Assembly (NCBI RefSeq): GCF_003576645.1
Contig: NC_044923.1
Coordinates: forward strand, 13,866,384-13,930,383
Direction of reading: 5' to 3'
DNA: 64,000 bases
Source of the DNA: Ipomoea triloba
Taxonomy: Eukaryota > Streptophyta > Magnoliopsida > Solanales > Convolvulaceae
Under the pieces are notes generated by a model. The model was not told the DNA's origin. It was given only the letters and a program-made list of their open reading frames with translations, and ran no database searches. Position numbers and translations under genes: made by a program. Of this stretch, positions 34,258-46,180 are shown one piece after another. Positions within the stretch are counted from its first letter, which is position 1; each line of letters starts with the position of its first letter.

Positions 34258-34821
34258 ACCCACCCAGCAGCCTCCCAACCAGTTTCTTCTCTTTCTTCTG
34301 TTTTTTTCTCCCATTTCTACGGATTTCTTCATTTCTTCAACAGATGTTTTACTAAACTACTCACAATAGTGTAGAAATCAAGTTAAGGTATGTGTATATA
34401 TTCTTAGAACTTTCATTTATGGCATTTTTTTTTAGATCTAGCTAGTTTGAATATTTACAACACCTTTGTACTGATTTTTTTTTTAAAGATATTTTTCACT
34501 ATAGTGTTGAAATCAAGCTAAGGTATGTGTATATATTTTTAGAATGTTGTATCTATGTCATCTTTTGTGTAGATCTAGCTTTAATTAATTGTATATATTT
34601 TTGTGAATATATTTTTAAATTATTTATTGAATGATTGAACACTATGTAGTGTGTATATATATATATATGTGTGTGTGTGTGTGAAATTTATTTATATGTG
34701 TGTTTAGATTTATTTGTATATTTATGATTTTTTAAACCTTAGTTTGCATTTTATATGTTGTCTATTATTTTATTAGTATGTTAATATATAATTATTTAAA
34801 GTATTTATATTACTTGTAATA

Positions 34822-34879
<58 letters not shown>

Positions 34880-34913
34880 GCTTGTATTGTATATACTTTT
34901 GCAGTTGTTTTAC
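34258..34913 (+). other. CACTA leader with microsatellites
   Basis: No gene. Pyrimidine-rich leader, then two related AAGNTAAGGTATGTGTATATAT segments (about 34380 and 34515). (TA)n/(TG)n tracts lie at about 34656-34683 and (AT)n at 34829-34874. Introns of the transposase 5' UTR are possible: TTTTGCAG lies shortly before the ATG. Confidence 0.4.
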
Positions 34914-35214
34914 ATGGCTAATATACCTGAACATCGAAAATGGGTGTATAACCGATTGTTACCGGGAAGGAGAGGGTACACTGATGAGTTTTTAGCGGGA
35001 GTTGAGCAATTTATAAATTATGCAAGCACACTTCATGTGTACGAGGTTTCAATGCAGATTAGGTGTCCATGTAGTAAGTGTAAGAATAGAGTACACTTGT
35101 CTGCAGATGATGTTCGTGTTCATTTGTATAAGAAGGGTTTTGAGCCGAATTATTGGGTTTGAACGTGTCACGATGAGCTTCCCCCATCAATACAACCAGA
35201 TATGAATGATGACC
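34914..35214 (+). pseudogene. CACTA transposase (TNPD-like), N-terminal Transpos_assoc part
   Basis: ATG 34914, HRKWVYNRLLPGRRGYTDEF then RCPCSKCKNR and VRVHLYKKGFEPNYW: the N-terminal transposase-associated domain of En/Spm-type transposases, with its CPCSKC zinc-binding core. An in-frame TGA at 35160-35162 sits where a Trp is usual. The reading then continues (TCHDELPPSIQ) to the insertion point of element D at 35214 and resumes at 59376 in the same frame. Confidence 0.85.
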
Positions 35215-37384
35215 TGATGTAGTGTGAGCGGGGTGTGAAAATGGGTGTAAAGTCAAACCACGGGGATTGGATTTTATGGCACGTACGGAGTAATCACCTA
35301 GACTCTAGTTACCAAGGTTTTGAAACCCGAAAGGATCCAAGCAAAACATATAATGGTTTTGGATTTAACTAAAGTATTTTTGAAATTTTGGATATAAGGG
35401 AAAAATAAGATTAAATTAGGTGAAAATTCTATTTGGAAAGATGTGTTAAATTAGGTGAATTACTCTATTGATGCATTAACACTAGGATTAGGGGATGAAC
35501 AATGGCCCTAGGTTCTTAAGGCTAGCACTAAGGAATCCAAGTTTTCACAAGGATTAGAACAAAGGTTGCCCCATTTCTATGGTGTACCAACCTAAGTTCT
35601 TAAAGAACAAAACCTATTTAGCCCCAAATCTACCCCTATTTCCATAGAAGAGAAAATGGGTTTGAGATTGGGTTGGCTTAAATCTTCTATCCAACTTCTA
35701 TTGAAATGAAAGACTTTCCAAAGACAAGCAATAATCATTGGCCACTAACTATTGAAAGATAGAAATAAACCCATTTCAAACTTAAGAACCCTAAATGGCT
35801 GTTCATCCCCTTTTATGCAATAATCACATAACAAGCATCAATAAGAGCAATAAACACCTAATATAACCCATGTATAAGACTACTCACTCATATCGATGGT
35901 AAACATAGCAAGATTCAACAAAGAAAAAATAAATAAGCAATAAATGTAAAGACAAGTTGGAGAAGAGGAAAAGAGAATTTTACTATCAATAAGGAAGAAA
36001 ATGTTGTTGGAATCCCTTCCAAATCTTCAATACAAGCTCCAAGTGTGTTCCCCAAATGTAAATTTTAGCTATACTAAGCTAATAATTGCTAAGGAAATGG
36101 AGGAAAAATAGTTCTAAACTCTCTAGGGTTCGGACTTGGGTACAAAATGCAGAAAAATAGCTTAAATACTGTGCAGAGTACCGGGCAAACGGCCTACCAT
36201 ACGGCCGTATGAGAGGCCGTATGGTAGGGCGTTTCCTTCCTTCACAGATTGGGGCCATACTGTAACACCCCGGTTCTCAAGACTTACACTTATCACGAAA
36301 TCCGTAATAAACGCTGCGGAAGCTTTTACATCATATCAACAGAAAACCGGGTGCTACCGCCACACTTAGAGTGAATTCTATCACCTCTTTGATAAAACTT
36401 CCACTCTCAGTGCACAGGCTAAAAGAAATTTCACTCAACATCAACACCCCAAACATCAAAATATAATATTTTAGGTATATATATATATATTAATATCAAA
36501 AGATATCTACAAGAGTTTGCCCGACGGGCTGTCATTACAAACTCCGGGTCCTCCACAACCTAACAGACTAGAGTCAGCCAAAACTAAGGTTACCAAAAGA
36601 TATTTACTGGGCTGACTGGGGTTGCTGGAGTATAGTCAGGGGATGCTGGAGTATAGCCTGGAGAGTAGCCTTGAGAATAGGGTGGAGAATACGGGTCTCT
36701 GCCCGACGTGTCATGCAGAATCTGACCAACAAAAGTAGGTCCCGGGCAAACATGATCAGGAGTATTTGCCGGGCTACAGGATCCCTCACTGGATGACATC
36801 TGAAATGACGTACACGGTAAAGTGTAGTTAGCACGACGGCTAAGTAAGGTAATCCATTTGTCACTTCCATCAGGTAAAAGTTTTGACAAATATTTCATAA
36901 AGGTAAATACACATTACCAAATATGGTGTCCAGGTCTTTCATAACTGAAATCAACAGTTAATGCCATATAATTACAAGAATATAATGAGTATATAAGTCA
37001 CAACACATTTCCTTACTCAAATTTCCTAGTTCATCAAACTAGGTTGCCTTTGACTTCTTTTTCATTCAGGCTAGGTTTTCAGCACTAGCCATGTCTATTA
37101 CATATGTCATTGCCGCAATTATGACCTCTAGTTGTCTTTAATTACGAAAACGCTACTTAGTTTCTGACTAGAAGCAAGAGACCTTATTGAGGATACAAGT
37201 TTCTTTGACTAGACCGAAATCGGATCTGGACATGGGGATTACGGTCCTGCCCCAAGTCTCATTCGTGATCCCTTGGACGAAGGTTCATCATTATGGTCCC
37301 TAGTTTGGCCCCACCTAGGTCCATAAAGCTGATACCAACCCGAAAATGACATGAGTATCTATACTTAAGTGTGCACACCCCCAC

Positions 37385-37600
37385 GGCCTACGCCTGACTG
37401 AGTGATATAGAAAACTCCCTTGCGCCTGACTGAGTGACGCAGAGACTCCCTACGCCTGACGAAGTGACGTAGAAAACTCCCCTGCGCCTGACTGAGTGAC
37501 GCAGAGACTCCCTACGCCTGACGAAGTGACGTAGAAAACTCCCCTACGCCTGACTGAGTGACGCAGAGACTCCCTACGCCTGACGAAGTGACGTAGAGAC
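37385..37600. repeat. Tandem hairpin array in solo LTR E
   Basis: About seven units of roughly 30 nt. Each has a 5-nt stem around CCTGACNNAGTGA. Some stems are CTACG/CGTAG and others CTGCG/CGCAG, so paired positions change together; one unit mixes the two types through a G:T pair and the first is degenerate. Part of the array is repeated at 38320-38395 in the probable assembly duplication. Confidence 0.6.
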
Positions 37601-38318
37601 AACTGTACATATATTGAAGAAAACCACCGGTACTATAGCCCGAGGTAATATAAATGACAAGGTCCTCTTTGACTTCCTGAAACTAAGGTTTTGAAAACAT
37701 TTTCCTTCCTTTCTCATCTTCCTTGAGTCAAAATCATTTTTGGACATTTTCCACAAAATCAAGTCCCCATTTTGAAATCAATTACCATTCTCACCTTGGT
37801 TCACAAGTCTTGTCTCTCAAAACATTTTCCATCATCACCCTACACGTATGTATATATGCATACCACACAACACTTTCCACATATTTATGCATATTCACTT
37901 AAGGTACACATACCCAAATATATACATACTACAACACTTTATTTAATTATACATACATACTCATATATGTACATATATACACACATTACCCGTATATATA
38001 CATATATACATAATACACGTATATACATATATACACACATACCATATATATATACACAACACGTATATATATATATATGCTGCCCCATACACACACATAA
38101 TATGTATACATAATACGGTACATATACTACAATTATATATACATAATGTCATACGTTATACTACTTGTACCTACTTGTTGTATACTATATAAATACATGT
38201 ACATATATATACATCCTATACATATGATATATATATACTACATACACGTATATATGTATATATATATTGACATATACTATATTCACAATATAGGTAATTT
38301 GGCCTACTAACAACATAA

Positions 38319-39109
38319 NTGACGTAGAAAACTCCCCTACGCCTGACTGAGTGACGCAGAGACTCCCTACGCCTGACGAAGTGACGTAGAGACAACTGTA
38401 CATATATTGAAGAAAACCACCGGTACTATAGCCCGAGGTAATATAAATGACAAGGTCCTCTTTGACTTCCTGAAACTAAGGTTTTGAAAACATTTTCCTT
38501 CCTTTCTCATCTTCCTTGAGTCAAAATCATTTTTGGACATTTTCCACAAAATCAAGTCCCCATTTTGAAATCAATTACCATTCTCACCTTGGTTCACAAG
38601 TCTTGTCTCTCAAAACATTTTCCATCATCACCCTACACGTATGTATATATGCATACCACACAACACTTTCCACATATTTATGCATATTCACTTAAGGTAC
38701 ACATACCCAAATATATACATACTACAACACTTTATTTAATTATACATACATACTCATATATGTACATATATACACACATTACCCGTATATATACATATAT
38801 ACATAATACACGTATATACATATATACACACATACCATATATATATACACAACACGTATATATATATATATGCTGCCCCATACACACACATAATATGTAC
38901 ATAATACGGTACATATACTACAATTATATATACATAATGTCATACGTTATACTACTTGTACCTACTTGTTGTATACTATATAAATACATGTACATATATA
39001 TACATCCTATACATATGATATATATATACTACATACACGTATATATGTATATATATATTGACATATACTATATTCACAATATAGGTAATTTGGCCTACTA
39101 ACAACATAA
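38319..39109. other. Single N followed by probable false duplication of 37527-38318
   Basis: One N at 38319, then 790 bases that repeat 37527-38318 with a 2-base difference in a TA repeat. It stops matching exactly at the base that precedes the N in the first copy. Best explained by an unmerged overlap of contig ends. Confidence 0.85.
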
Positions 39110-40912
39110 TATAACATATTTCATAGTATAGATAATTACACATACTAGTACCATAACATGACATATACATATGTGTATTATGTAGAACATAGTCATAATC
39201 CACGTCCTTAGCATCACCTAATCACCATTAACTCACTAACTACCTCACAATTATCATTAACACATCCATAATCATACTAAGCATAATTCAGAAAATTTCA
39301 GCTTGGCGCAGTCCGAAGGATTGAGCCGGTAAAAATAGTTCCCGAACTCTTTTTCACTTGAAATTTTTATGGTAGAATCCCAACTCATAGTACTTGATGT
39401 CCGTAAAAAGTTTTGGTCATTTTGGTCCGCGAATAAACACAGAAAATTCCATTTTTGCCCTTGGCAGTGGGCTGTCCGGAATTTTTCTCTCTCTGGACCA
39501 GTTTTGGAGAAAAATTCGAAAACCATACTTCCACTACTCCGATCATTATGAAATTTTATATGCGGGTTCTACACTTATAGAACTACATGTCTAAAAAAAA
39601 TAGGATCAAAATACCTTACCAATTTTTCCCAATAAATCTCGGAAGTTACTGCCAGAATCTACCCTGATTTCCTTTCACTATTCTCACAAGTATAAGCTCA
39701 TATGAACATAAATATAACATATACATGCATATCCAAGCTATGAACATGTATAAAAAAATATTTCCAAAGCTCAAAAACACCATATTTCAACCAAAAATCA
39801 ATTATCCAAATTCAAGTGACTAATTCCAACTTAAGGGAATTCCTTACCTCAATTAGCTACTAAAATCCTTAGAAAGAGTCTTTGAGTGATTTCCCCCAAA
39901 TTCTTCTTAAAATCCTAAGATCACAATCAACACCATAACAAGAGATTTCAAGAAATTACTCTCAAATTCATGCTCTAGGAAGGAAAATAGAACTTTTTAC
40001 CGAATAAAATTGAGACTTGAGAAGGATTTTGGCTATGGAATTTGAAGCTTCAAGGAGGAAGAAGATGAAGAATCCCTCTCTCCCTTTCTCTCTCTCATTT
40101 CGGCAAAACACAAGGGAAATGGAATAAATTGGCTTTTATATTTTGATCACACTTGATGGCTTATGGGATAAGATTAAGAAAAAAAATAATAAAATAATAA
40201 AATATCTCTACAACTTATCAGTTGGGGTCCAAACAGATAAAGTTTCGGTGGAAAATAATCCAGATAGAATAATTTCCGAAACTAAAAATTTATTCCAGAC
40301 TAACCCTCAAAATTGGGCTAGGTTCGGTTCACTGCGGGAATTTCGCGGTGTACGATGAGAGATAAATTTTCGCTGCTATGGGCTAATCTGATTAAATAGG
40401 AAATTCCAGAATAATAGTATGGTGTCTAGAAATCCATTTCCTAGGACAAACAAGTCCAAATACTAGTTCCTAAAAATTTTACGGTTCGTGACCGGGACGT
40501 ACGATCGCAGCTTAATAATAACTATATTTCCTTATAAAAATCCTTTTGACGCATCGGTCACTCATCTCAGGAATGTCATAGCTTAAAGACATATTTATCG
40601 AACCTTAATCTTATTCGAAAAGACGAGGGGTTACACATACGGCCATCCATACGGCCGTATGGGAGGCCGTATGGATGGCTTTTCAGCCCTCTTTTCGCCT
40701 TCTTCTCCGAATCTTCTTGCGTGCACTCCTCCCGACTTCTAACATCGTTCCTTTATGCTCCAAAAGACTTCCAAATGACTCATTGCAACCATTTTATCTA
40801 AAGAACATCAATTCACACAAACAAGTCATAGGCTCCAACTCAACTACAAGCATTTTGTTATCAAAAATGTTAATGAATGGGGTGAAAAACGTGTTACAAA
40901 TCAAAGACATCA

Positions 40913-40951
40913 ACTACCCCACACTAGAACTTTTGCTTGTCCTCAAGCAAA
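40913..40951 (-). other. Element D polypurine region and pre-PPT hairpin
   Basis: Read on the minus strand: TTTGCTTG, loop AGGA, CAAGCAAA (40951 to 40932), then AGTTCTAGTGTGGGGTAGT directly before the 3' LTR. The GTGTGGGG block is the likely polypurine primer. Same plan as elements B and C. Confidence 0.65.
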
Positions 40952-41910
40952 GACTAGAATAACCACTACTAAGCAATGAACATTTATTCCACTTCCTTGC
41001 ACCACCAAACAAACCACAAACCCACTCATGACAACCCGTCCAATTTTCAAGAATCATTTAGGCTTCACAAACAAGTTTCCTTCCCAAGCCAATAACCAAG
41101 TGCCAAATTATTAGATTATGTGAGGACCCTGTGTGCACAAATGCTAAGTTGAGATTATGCAAAACATGGCTAGAGATGAGATCCCTTAGGCTTGCCTTTC
41201 TTACTCCCACTAGATCGATCTTTGGAATGCATGAAATGATCAAATAGGTCTTTATTCGGCTTATAACGGGGCTAAGGGTATTCAACTATTCCTTCTCTTT
41301 TTCTTTTTCTCTTTTCAAGAAATGATTCTCTTTTTTCAACTTTTTTCAAGAATTCTTTTTCTACTTTTTTTTTTCTACTTTTTCAAGACATGACTTTCCA
41401 ACATAAACATTATCTTCAAAATATTCACAAAAGACCCCCACACTAAAACAAAACTATCTAGAGTGATGCTAATGGCAATGAGCTGCAAAAGAATAATCTC
41501 TCCTAGACTAAGGAATAAGTGTTATACTCTCTCAAAGGGTGGAAGGGAAATATTTTTTTATATTTTGGCTAAGGGCTAAAGGGTGAATTAACAAGGGTGA
41601 ACAAAGAAAAATAAATATAGGAGTGGAACAAGTGCTAAGCACTTTATTAAATGAACAAAAGACTCAAAAGGGGACAACTAGGGATAAACACATATTCACA
41701 TGGTAGGTTTTAAGGCTAAGGGTTAAACAAAAATGGCCTATATCATTTCAAATCATGCAAATTCCTAGGATTTTCACATTGGGGAGTAATAGGGCAAGTT
41801 CTAGCAAAACAACCGTTACCGGAATCTCACATAAGCCTTCACTAGCTTAATAAGGCTAAGGCATGGAATGAAAATGCAAGAAAATTAAAATGCAAGAAGG
41901 TAAGATAACA
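40952..41910 (-). other. Element D 3' non-coding region
   Basis: About 1 kb with no ORF that I can support. No env-like gene. Contains T-rich/CT-rich tracts near 41290-41400. Confidence 0.5.
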
Positions 41911-41914
41911 TGGG

Positions 41915-41956
41915 GTGCCTCCAATGAAGCGCTAAGTTTAATGTCGCTAGCTCGAC
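41915..41956 (-). ncRNA. Post-ORF stem-loop of element D
   Basis: On the minus strand, about 18 nt after the integrase stop: GTCG, loop AGCTAG, CGAC (41956 to 41943), then ATTAAACTTAGCGC and a GGAGGCACCCC block. Same order as in B and C, but with a different stem sequence that still pairs. Confidence 0.5.
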
Positions 41957-41973
41957 TCGACCTTTTCTGTTAC

Positions 41974-43179
41974 TCAAGAAGTGTATGTGGGAATAAAGAG
42001 ATCCCACACCGCATTGGCTTCCTTCACCATTGATTCCGGGGCATTGAACAACTTCAACCTTTGTCCATTGACCATGATGTGGTCTCCAGACTTTCCAATA
42101 ATTAAAACGGCGCCCGATGGGTAATGTTCTACCACTTGGAAAGGGCCCGACCACCTTGATTTGAGCTTCCCGGGGAACAACTTGAGTCTTGAATTGTAAA
42201 GTAGCACTTGGTCCCCCGATTCAAAATTCCTTCTCAAGATTCTTTTGTCATGGAAGTATTTGGTTCTCTCCTTGTAGATCTTCACGTTTTCATACGCGTC
42301 CATTCTAAACTCTTCCAATTCATTCAAATTCAGCAACCGCTTCTCCCTTGCTAAGTTTTCATCCAAATTTAACTTTGAGATCACCCAATAAGCCTTGTGT
42401 TCGTATTCAACGGGCAAGTGACATGATTTCCCGAACACAAGCTTAAAAGGGGACACCCCAATAGGAGTCTTGAAAGCGGTTCTAAGTGCCCATAGTGCAT
42501 CATCAAGCTTGAGAGACCAATCTTTCCTTGTAGGACCGACCACCTTTTCCAAAATTGATTTAATTTCACAGTTTGCCAACTCCACTTGCCCACATGTTTG
42601 AGAATGCTAGGGCGTAGAGAGTCGGTGGTGGATCCCATACTTTTGTAGGACCTTCTCCAAGAGCTTGTTGCAAAAAAGAGTTCCATTGTCGGTTATGAAG
42701 GCCCTCGGCATGCCAAATCTTGAGAAAATGTTCTTCTTGACGAATTTAAGCACGGTCTTTGCATCATTTCTAGGGGTTGCCACTGCTTTAAGCACGGTCT
42801 TTGCATCATTTCTAGGGGTTGCCACTGCTTTAAGCACGGTCTTTGCATCATTTCTAGGGGTTGCCACTGCTTCTATCCACTTCTTTGCATCATTTCTAGG
42901 GGTTGCCACTGCTTCTATCCACTTTGAAACATAATCTACCGCCACCAAGATGTATTCATTACCAAAGGAAGAAGGGAAATGACCCATGAAGTCCATCCCC
43001 CAAACATCAAAGATCTCAACTTCAAGGATTCCTTTTTGAGGCATCTCATGCCTTCTCCCAATTGCTCCGGTCCTTTGACAGTTTTCACAAGTACGCACAA
43101 ACTCCTTGGATGTAGCAAATAAACTCGGCCAATACAAGCCCGATTGTAGAATCTTCAAAGCGGTCCGGTCTACACTCAT
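41974..43179 (-). pseudogene. Element D integrase, frameshifted, with a 4x42-bp tandem expansion
   Basis: Upstream part (43179-42607): zinc-binding region ([13 protein letters not shown]), then the catalytic core with [20 protein letters not shown] and, after the expansion, FITDNGTLF. Downstream part (42585-41974): [36 protein letters not shown] and a C-terminal domain with WSGPFQV. The pieces are separated by a stop/shift near 42600. This pattern is characteristic of Athila integrases. Four copies of a 14-residue unit ([10 protein letters not shown] core) at 42757-42924, where one copy is usual, lie between the first and second catalytic Asp and should disrupt folding. Confidence 0.85.
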
Positions 43180-44049
43180 ATGCCCCCCCGTAAGGTGAGG
43201 AGTGGCAATGAGTCAACACACTCACAAACTCTTCTTCTGGAACACATCTCCTCACAATGCCATCTACACACCTCTTGAACAATAAGGGCTCATCCCAAAA
43301 GTAGTCTCTAACATCATGCAAGAATCTCTTCCTCTTGTTATAACTGAAGTCCTTAGGAATGTAGCCGCGCACAAGATAATTCACAATGTCGGCGAACCAC
43401 GGCACATAATCCTTTCCAAGTTTGGTTAGGATAAAGAGAGTCTCTCCTCTAAAAGTGTCATCAATGGGTAGCTCATCACTTCTCCGGCCCTCTAATCTTG
43501 ACAAATGATCCGCCACGACGTTCTCGGTGCCCTTATTGTCTCGGATCTCTAAATCAAACTCTTGTAGAAGTAGGACCCAACGAATCAACCTTGGCTTGGC
43601 ATCTTTCTTTTGAAATAAGTATCTCAAGGCGGCGTGGTCGGTGTGCACTATCACTTTGCTTCCAATCAAGTACGATCTAAATTTATCCATAGCAAAACCA
43701 CCGCTAGGAGCTCCTTTTCAGTTGTTGCATAATTGACTTGAGCTTCATCCAATGTGTGGCTAGCATAGTGGATCACATGATAGTTCCTTCCTCTCTTTTG
43801 ACACAAAACCGCCCCAACCGCATAGTCACTAGCATCGCACATCAACTCAAAGGGCAAGGTCCAGTCGGGGGGTTGAATGATTGGAGCATTACATAAGGCC
43901 TCCTTCAATCTCTCAAATGCAACCACACAAGAATCATCAAAGTGGAACGGCACATCCTTGGCAAGTAAGTGTGTGAGGGGCTTGGCATGCTTTGAAAAAT
44001 CTTTTATGAACCGTCTATAGAACCCGACATGCCCAAGAAAACTCCTCAC
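43085..44049 (-). pseudogene. Element D RNase H and linker
   Basis: Continues pol after a TGA at about 44050. RSFLGHVGFYRRFIKDFS and PFELMCDASDYAVGAVLCQ mark the RT thumb and the start of RNase H. A frameshift near 43680 leads to [17 protein letters not shown], then the linker to integrase ([23 protein letters not shown], part of the HHCC zinc site), ending in a second shift near 43180. Non-functional as assembled. Confidence 0.82.
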
Positions 44050-45876
44050 TCATTTCACAGTGCTTGGTGGTGGTAACTTAGCAATTACTTCAATTTTCGC
44101 CGGGTCCACTTCTATCCCTCTTTCGGACACCTTGTGCCCTAGAACAATGCCCTCCGTGGCCATGAAATGGCACTTCTCCCAATTGAGCACTAGATTCACC
44201 TCTTGGCATCGGCATAGGACTTTGTCAAGGTTGGCCAAGCATTCATCGAATGACCTCCCATAGACGGAGAAGTCATCCATGAACACTTCCATTATCTCCT
44301 CCACAAGCTCGGAGAAGATTGCCATCATACATCTTTGGAAGGTTGCCGGCGCGTTACACAAGCCAAATGACATCCTTTTGAATGCATAGGTGCCATATTG
44401 ACATGTGAACGTGGTCATTTCTTGATCATCTGGGTGGATTGAAATCTGGAAATACCCTGAAAAACCATCTAGGAAGCAAAAATATTTGTTGCAAGACATT
44501 CTTTCAAGCAATTGGTCAATGAAGGGGAGAGGGTAGTGGTCCTTCCTAGTAGACATGTTAAGCTTTCTATAATCAATGCACATCCGGTGCCCGGTAACAA
44601 GTCTAGTAGGGATCAATTCATTATTTTCATTTTCAATGACCGTCATTCCGCCATTTTTCGGTACAACATGAATGAGACTAACCCACTTGCTATCCGAAAT
44701 AGGGTAGATGACGTCGGCTTCAAGCAATTTCATTGTTTCCTTTTTTACCACATCTTTGAGATTGGGGTTCAACCTCCTAAGAGGTTCCACGGTGGGCTTG
44801 GCATCATCCTCAAGGTAAATTCTATGCAAGCAATACTTCGGGTCAATGCCAATTAGATCCCCAATCTCATACCCAATCACCCTTCTATGTCTTTTTAGCA
44901 CATCAAGCAATTTTATTATTTCATCATTTTTCAAGGAAGCATTAACTATCACGAGAAATGAAAAGTTAGAGTCAAGAAATTCATACCGAAGGTTGGGAGG
45001 CAAGGGCTTGAGTTCTACCTTGGGAGGTGGCTCCTCCCCAATTGGATCACATGTGGCATATAACTCCTCCACTTCATCCTCCAAGGTGCATGGTTCTTCA
45101 ATGTCCTCCTCCTCAATGCATAGCTCTCCCATTTCCTCCCATTGGGCCATTCTTGCTTCATTAACGCACCCTTCTATCATCTCCACCACATTGCATTCAT
45201 CCACGTAGGAAGGTTGGTGTTTGGCCATTTTGAATATATCGAACTCAATTTTGTGCTCGGCCACTTCCATCACGAGCTTGCTTCTCTTCACATCTATGAT
45301 GGCTCCGGCGGTGGCTAAGAAAGGCCTACCAAGGATATTGGGGACCTTGGTATCCTCCTCAATGTCTAGAATCACAAAGTCTCCCGGGATGAAATATTGG
45401 TCAATCATGACCGGGATATCCTCTAGCACACCAACTAGGCGCTTAATTGAACGGTCCGCCATTTGGAGAGTCATTGTAGTAGGCTTAGGTTCTCCGAGGT
45501 TGAGCCTCTTGCAAAGGGAATACGGCATGAGGCTCACACTAGCTCCAAGATCACATAAGGCACGACCTACCACAAATCCTCCCACAATGCATGGAATAGC
45601 AAAGCTCCCGAGATCTTTCAACTTCGGTGGCAAATGTTTTTGGAGAACGGCACATGTCAAAGCTCCTACACTCATATCAACCACCGCACTCTTTTCCAAC
45701 TTCTTCTTGTTACTCAAAATGTCCTTCAAGAATTTTTTGTAAGAAGGAATTTGAGTAACGGCATCAACAAAGGGCATAGATATCTCAAGTTTGTCCAACA
45801 TCATCTTGAATTTGTTCTCTCTCTCTCGGTATCTTTTGACTTCCACAACCTTTGTGGAAATGGTAAGAGGTTGCAT
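44050..45876 (-). CDS. Element D protease and reverse transcriptase
   Basis: 608-codon open stretch, minus strand. The N-terminal third holds a retropepsin-like aspartic protease with ALCDLGASVSLMP, LADRSI-like QMADRSIKR and PNILGRPFLATAGA. An acidic linker follows. The RT has RMCIDYRKLN, DHYPLPFIDQLLERM, GYFQISIHPDDQ, FGLCNAPATFQRCM and the catalytic FMDDFSVYG. It ends at a TGA in the middle of the TVK-RSFLG junction. Domain order and motifs are those of Athila-lineage Ty3/gypsy. It is part of a longer gag-pol; the ATG given is only the first in this open stretch. The protease part is assembled a second time at 47616-48438. Confidence 0.88.
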   Translation of the reverse strand: MQPLTISTKVVEVKRYRERENKFKMMLDKLEISMPFVDAVTQIPSYKKFLKDILSNKKKLEKSAVVDMSVGALTCAVLQKHLPPKLKDLGSFAIPCIVGGFVVGRALCDLGASVSLMPYSLCKRLNLGEPKPTTMTLQMADRSIKRLVGVLEDIPVMIDQYFIPGDFVILDIEEDTKVPNILGRPFLATAGAIIDVKRSKLVMEVAEHKIEFDIFKMAKHQPSYVDECNVVEMIEGCVNEARMAQWEEMGELCIEEEDIEEPCTLEDEVEELYATCDPIGEEPPPKVELKPLPPNLRYEFLDSNFSFLVIVNASLKNDEIIKLLDVLKRHRRVIGYEIGDLIGIDPKYCLHRIYLEDDAKPTVEPLRRLNPNLKDVVKKETMKLLEADVIYPISDSKWVSLIHVVPKNGGMTVIENENNELIPTRLVTGHRMCIDYRKLNMSTRKDHYPLPFIDQLLERMSCNKYFCFLDGFSGYFQISIHPDDQEMTTFTCQYGTYAFKRMSFGLCNAPATFQRCMMAIFSELVEEIMEVFMDDFSVYGRSFDECLANLDKVLCRCQEVNLVLNWEKCHFMATEGIVLGHKVSERGIEVDPAKIEVIAKLPPPSTVK

Positions 45877-46180
45877 GGTATAACCGAGTCATGTGTTTGC
45901 TTGCCCTTTTGTGCACCCTTCTTGCTCTCATTGATTTCAACTTGCATAGGAGCCTTCCCTTTTGCTTTGTCTCTTTGAATGAGAGGCTCCTCCTCATTGT
46001 CACTTTCAAGAATGTCTTGTATTTCCACTTCTTTCTCTTGTTCACTCTCATTTTTCTCATTCTCTTTCTCAAGCTCTTTCTCATTGGTTGGGTATGGTGG
46101 ATCCTTCAAAGCCTTCCCACTCCTAGTGGTGATGGCATTCACATGATTTCTTGGATTTTCGGTCTTAGCCGGTAGCTTAC
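45877..46180 (-). pseudogene. Element D gag-pol linker next to element C (assembled copy 1)
   Basis: KLPAKTENPRNHVNAITTRSGKAL, then an acidic and lysine-rich linker, out of frame with the protease stretch because of a shift near 45850. The NPR..NAITTRSGK segment is typical of Athila/Tat polyproteins just before the protease. CTTAC at 46176-46180 is the element C target site. Confidence 0.7.

Larger units (their letters stand above)
36261..40635. mobile_element. Solo LTR E, chromovirus (Tekay/Del)-like, TSD CATAC
   Basis: Begins TGTAACACCCCGG and ends GAGGGGTTACA, with CATAC on both sides (36256-36260, 40636-40640). It is placed inside the D LTR so that the LTR is restored when it is removed. 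Length 4375 as assembled, about 3.58 kb without the probable assembly duplication 38319-39109. Long LTRs with TGTAACACCCC ends are typical of Tekay/Del chromoviruses; no coding domain is present. Contains a tandem hairpin array and long TA/CATA-rich microsatellite-like tracts (about 37840-38310). A partial inverted relative starts at 63298. Confidence 0.75.
35215..40912 (-). repeat. Element D 3' LTR, interrupted by solo LTR E
   Basis: Starts TGATGTAGTG and ends AAAGACATCA in plus-strand coordinates, matching 57543-59370. Without E and one CATAC it is 1318 bp, equal to its partner. A CATACGGCCGTATG palindrome lies near 36201, and a second module copy follows E near 40645. Confidence 0.9.

Noticed and set aside
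36590..36898. Minus-strand 102-codon ORF with YSPPYS / YTPA repeats resembling an RNA polymerase II tail
   Set aside because: Lies inside solo LTR E; the repeats follow from a short GGAGTATAG tandem repeat. No homologous domain and no reason to expect a protein here.
37385..37600. CRISPR-like regular repeat array
   Set aside because: Units are adjacent with short variable joints, are themselves hairpins, and the context is a plant LTR; no spacers of even length and no cas genes.
37772..39101. ORFs rich in Tyr/Ile/Thr/His (YIYTH repeats)
   Set aside because: Translation of TATA/CATA microsatellite-like sequence.
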